From contig JAGYIT010000007.1 of the NCBI GenBank assembly GCA_018402445.1, forward strand, positions 496,001-560,000: DNA of 64,000 nucleotides. The letters are read 5' to 3'. Below are positions 60,995 through 64,000 of the stretch, piece by piece (within the stretch, counting starts at the first letter, position 1; each line of letters starts with the position of its first letter). Source of the stretch: Akkermansiaceae bacterium (lineage in GTDB: Bacteria > Verrucomicrobiota > Verrucomicrobiia > Verrucomicrobiales > Akkermansiaceae). The position numbers were made by a program, and so were the translations under genes. The notes beneath the pieces were generated by a model. That model saw nothing but the letters and a program-made list of their open reading frames with translations. It was not told the DNA's origin and ran no database searches.

Positions 60995-61453
60995 TCAATG
61001 TAAGTCCCAACTGTAGGAAAAAATCTCCTCCACCTGAGCGGAGCCGATGGCATAGCGGGTTTGCTCCTCGACACCGTCGGGCAAAACGGTTAGGAACAAC
61101 GCGGTTTCACCGGTAGCATCGCCGAAGTCCGCTTCGACCAGCAGTTCCAACCCGTCATCCACCAGCAGCAGGTTGACTTCGCTATCGCTTTCCCCGGCAG
61201 GCGGATTCACCACCTGCCACAACAAATCGCCACTGGTGGTGCTCACGCGAAGTGATTTCGCAGGAACCAGCAGCTTGACCCGGAGCACGCCGCGCATTTC
61301 ATGAACGTGGTCGTTTTCAAGAAGATTCGAGGAGCTTTCATCGACAGATACCGGACGGTCACGGGAGGTGAGTTCATGCAACGGAACCGCGATAGCGGAC
61401 AATCCGGCACAGACGACCAAGGTCGCCATCAATGGGGAGACAAGCCAGGACAT
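60995..61453 (-). CDS. Hypothetical membrane-anchored protein in metal operon 2
   Basis: N-terminal TM MSWLVSPLMATLVVCAGLSAIAV; tightly packed between ABC ATPase and SBP genes. Confidence 0.65.
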   Translation of the reverse strand: MSWLVSPLMATLVVCAGLSAIAVPLHELTSRDRPVSVDESSSNLLENDHVHEMRGVLRVKLLVPAKSLRVSTTSGDLLWQVVNPPAGESDSEVNLLLVDDGLELLVEADFGDATGETALFLTVLPDGVEEQTRYAIGSAQVEEIFSYSWDLH

Positions 61454-61460
61454 CGCAGGT

Positions 61461-62363
61461 TCAGTTCACGCCGTACGCGCGGGTGATGGCGTTGACGTTG
61501 TTGTGGATCATTGACTCGAAACCGGCGCCCTTCCCCGTTCCGTTGCCATCCGCGATGAGCGGCGACGCTATCTTCGTTCCCGTAGCGCGGGCAATCGATT
61601 CAACGGATTTGCGACTTGCCGACTGCTCGGGAAAAATCGCGGGAACACCGGATTTTTTCACCGATTCGATAGTCCTGGCCAGATCCTGCGGCGTGCTTTC
61701 CTGCTCTTTGTTGAGCCCTGCCACGGCGATGACTTCGAAGCCGAACTCTTTCGCAAAATAGCCGAACGCATTGTGGGCGGTAACCAGCTTACGCTGGCCG
61801 CGGGGCACCTTCGAGAGTTCGCCCTTGGCCCAGCGCTTCAGCCCATCAAGGCGTTTGCCATATTCGCGTGCAGCATTCTCATAATCGGCCTTGCCCGCTG
61901 GATCGACCTTAGCCAACTCGCCGGCCACAACGCGCGCGGCACGCTTCATGTTGTCGATACCGTGCCACCAGTGCGGATCGAGCGCACCCGCATGCGAATG
62001 ATGCGGGCAGCAGGTGTAAACCGGATCCTTGCCCACGGTCAGTGACGGGATCGTCCGCCCCACTTCCACAATCGGCACATTGGGAAGACTGGCGCGGATG
62101 CGGTCCAGATACGACTCAAGGTTTTTGCCACCGGCAAGAATCAGCGACGAAGACGACATCTTCTTGAGATCCGATGGTTTTGGCTCGAAGCGATGCGGAT
62201 TACCTCCCGCGCCAACCAAATCGAAAACTGTCACTCGTGCGCCGCCCACTTGCTTCGCAAGATCCGCCATCAAAGGGTGAAGCGCAGAGACTTTCACCTC
62301 CGCTGCGGAAAGCGAAACGACCAGCAATGCCCAGCCGAGAAATAATTTGCAGATGCCTTTCAT
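61461..62363 (-). CDS. Metal ABC transporter substrate-binding protein (ZnuA-like, second system)
   Basis: Signal peptide; VSALHPLMADLAKQVGG, NPHRFEPKPSDLK, DPHWWHGIDNMKRAARVV. Confidence 0.9.
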   Translation of the reverse strand: MKGICKLFLGWALLVVSLSAAEVKVSALHPLMADLAKQVGGARVTVFDLVGAGGNPHRFEPKPSDLKKMSSSSLILAGGKNLESYLDRIRASLPNVPIVEVGRTIPSLTVGKDPVYTCCPHHSHAGALDPHWWHGIDNMKRAARVVAGELAKVDPAGKADYENAAREYGKRLDGLKRWAKGELSKVPRGQRKLVTAHNAFGYFAKEFGFEVIAVAGLNKEQESTPQDLARTIESVKKSGVPAIFPEQSASRKSVESIARATGTKIASPLIADGNGTGKGAGFESMIHNNVNAITRAYGVN

Positions 62364-62390
62364 GCCGAAACCCTAGTCAACAGCTTCCCG

Positions 62391-62410
62391 AACGCAAGCT
62401 AATAACGCAA
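62391..62410. promoter_or_regulatory. Candidate operator: AACGCAA-N6-AACGCAA upstream of metal operon 2
   Basis: Direct repeat of the same heptamer that forms the palindrome at 47017-47039. Confidence 0.45.
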
Positions 62411-62450
62411 AAAAGTCGCTTTAAACGATGAATTGCAAAAACCTGCGGAA

Positions 62451-62950
62451 TCAATGCCGGGTTAACCGGGTGCGCCAGAGCGCGGGGTCGGAGAGCTTGC
62501 GGGAATGGAGGGCGGCAAGGTAGGCCAGCGGGGGGATGGCGGGGAGGTGTGACAAAGACCAAGCATACGCGGCGTGCTCAAGGGACGCCGCGGAATCGCC
62601 CGACCGCAGGCTGGCGGCGGAGGCTTTGGTGTGCTGGCAGGCGGCGGCGCGGGCGGCAGCGGCTTTGGTGAGATCGCACCCGCAGCACGGACAAATCGGG
62701 GATTCCTCGCTGACGAGACCCTTTGCTATCATCTCATTGGCGAGGCCGAGATTCGCCTCAATGAGCAGCGGGAGAGCCTGTGCGGATTGGGATTTGTTGA
62801 GGGCTTTGAAGGCATCCCGTGCCTTGCGGAATTTTCCCGCCCGCATGAATTCGAGCCCGGATGCTCGAGGGCGAGTTCGGCGGGTTTCAGGGGCGCATCG
62901 GGCATTTCCAAAAAATTGAGGTTTCCCGGCTCACCGACAAGGGTAGACAT
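62451..62950 (-). pseudogene. Conserved-looking hypothetical protein with Cys4 cluster, apparent single-base frameshift
   Basis: ORF 62729-62950 (MSTLVGEPGNLNFLEMPDAPLKPAELALE) continues in another frame as ASGLEFMRAGKFRKARDAF...ICPCCGCDL. Confidence 0.5.
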
Positions 62951-63030
62951 GCGGTTCCGAATCTCCGTAGGGTTTTCCGGAAAATTTCCCCGCTGGAAAT
63001 ATCCGCACGAAGCCCCATCTTCCCCGCCAC

Positions 63031-64000
63031 ATGCCCTTCCGTCTCTCCAGCGAATACAGTCCCCAGGGCGACCAGCATCAGGCCATCGAGAAACTGGTGA
63101 AATCGCTCAGGGCGGGAAACAAGCACCAGACGCTGCTCGGTGTGACCGGTTCCGGGAAAACCTTCACCATGGCGAACCTGATCGCGCGCCACGGCAAGCC
63201 CGCTCTGGTGATGAGCCACAACAAGACCCTCGCCGCGCAGCTTTACTCCGAGTTCAAAAACTTTTTCCCGCACAACGCGGTCGAGTATTTCGTCTCCTAC
63301 TTCGATTACTACCAGCCCGAGGCCTACATCCCGCGCTCCGACACCTACATTGAGAAGGACTCGTCGATCAACGAGGAGATCGAGCGGCTGCGGCTTTCCA
63401 CCATGGGCTCGCTGCTCACCCGCGAGGACACGATTGTCATCGCCTCCGTTTCCTGCATCTACGGCTTGGGTTCGCCCGAGGATTACAAGGACATGATGTT
63501 CCCGGTGTGGGTCGGCCAGCAAATCACCCGCGAGGAGCTTCTAACAGCTTTGGTGGGCCTGCTTTTCGAAAGGAACGACATCGCCTTCGGTCGCGGGAAA
63601 TACCGGGTGCGCGGCGATGTGGTCGAGGTGCATCCCGCTTATCTCGACGAGACGGCGATCCGCATCGAGTTCTTCGGCGACGAGGTGGAGCGCATTTCTT
63701 CCATCCATACGGTCAGTGGGAAAGTGATCGAAGTGTTGGAAAATCACACGCTTTACCCCGCCAAGCAGTTCGTCACCGCAGGCGACAAGATGAAGACCGC
63801 GATCACCAAGATCCGCGAGGAGCTCGACCAGCGCATCCCGGAACTGGAAAAGGGCGGCAAGCTCATCGAGGCGCAGCGCCTGCGGATGCGGACAGAGTAT
63901 GACTTGGAGATGATGTCGGAAATGGGTTTTTGCCAGGGCATCGAGAACTACTCACGCCATCTAACAGCCCGCCCGCCCGGCTCGCGTCCCCACACCCTGC
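63031..64000 (+). CDS. uvrB: Excinuclease ABC subunit B, 5' part (runs off the window)
   Basis: [63 protein letters not shown]. Confidence 0.95.
   Translation, partial: MPFRLSSEYSPQGDQHQAIEKLVKSLRAGNKHQTLLGVTGSGKTFTMANLIARHGKPALVMSHNKTLAAQLYSEFKNFFPHNAVEYFVSYFDYYQPEAYIPRSDTYIEKDSSINEEIERLRLSTMGSLLTREDTIVIASVSCIYGLGSPEDYKDMMFPVWVGQQITREELLTALVGLLFERNDIAFGRGKYRVRGDVVEVHPAYLDETAIRIEFFGDEVERISSIHTVSGKVIEVLENHTLYPAKQFVTAGDKMKTAITKIREELDQRIPELEKGGKLIEAQRLRMRTEYDLEMMSEMGFCQGIENYSRHLTARPPGSRPHTL

Overview
High-GC chromosomal window that looks like Verrucomicrobiota (Verrucomicrobiales/Akkermansiaceae-like), judged from the DUF1592/DUF1552 PVC cytochrome pair, a Verru_Chthon cassette A-like protein, an Amuc_1098-like secretin and PVC-type sugar dehydrogenases. 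The first ~28 kb is mostly housekeeping: proline racemase family, NrnA-like DHH, TruB, RibF, MazG-like, secretin, SpoIIE-type phosphatase, SLC13 permease, DeoA, a GT51 PBP, an ABC-2 transporter operon, NifU-like, LexA, RidA and a PQQ sugar dehydrogenase. From ~28.8 to 36 kb is a scrap zone with an IS91-like remnant, a nested palindromic element, an orphan uvrB 3' fragment, a split 40-bp direct repeat and a very large prepilin-like cassette protein. From ~47 to 62.4 kb lies a metal (zinc) homeostasis island. One long plus-strand operon carries an unknown protein, three COG0523 GTPases, a WD40 propeller and ZnuA/C/B. A converging minus-strand operon carries a second ZnuA, an unknown membrane-anchored protein, ZnuC, ZnuB and an outer-membrane protein with a 9-bp tandem repeat encoding (HDD)n. 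Between them sit a metallothionein-like ORF overlapping an ArsR/SmtB-type regulator, a nucleotidyltransferase-like gene pair and an AAA/DUF4143 ATPase. The two metal operons share an AACGCAA/TTGCGTT motif in their presumed promoters, which is a candidate common operator. uvrB begins at 63031 and runs off the window. A degenerate second copy of its leader and start lies at 57.65 kb. All calls come from reading the sequence; no database searches were run.
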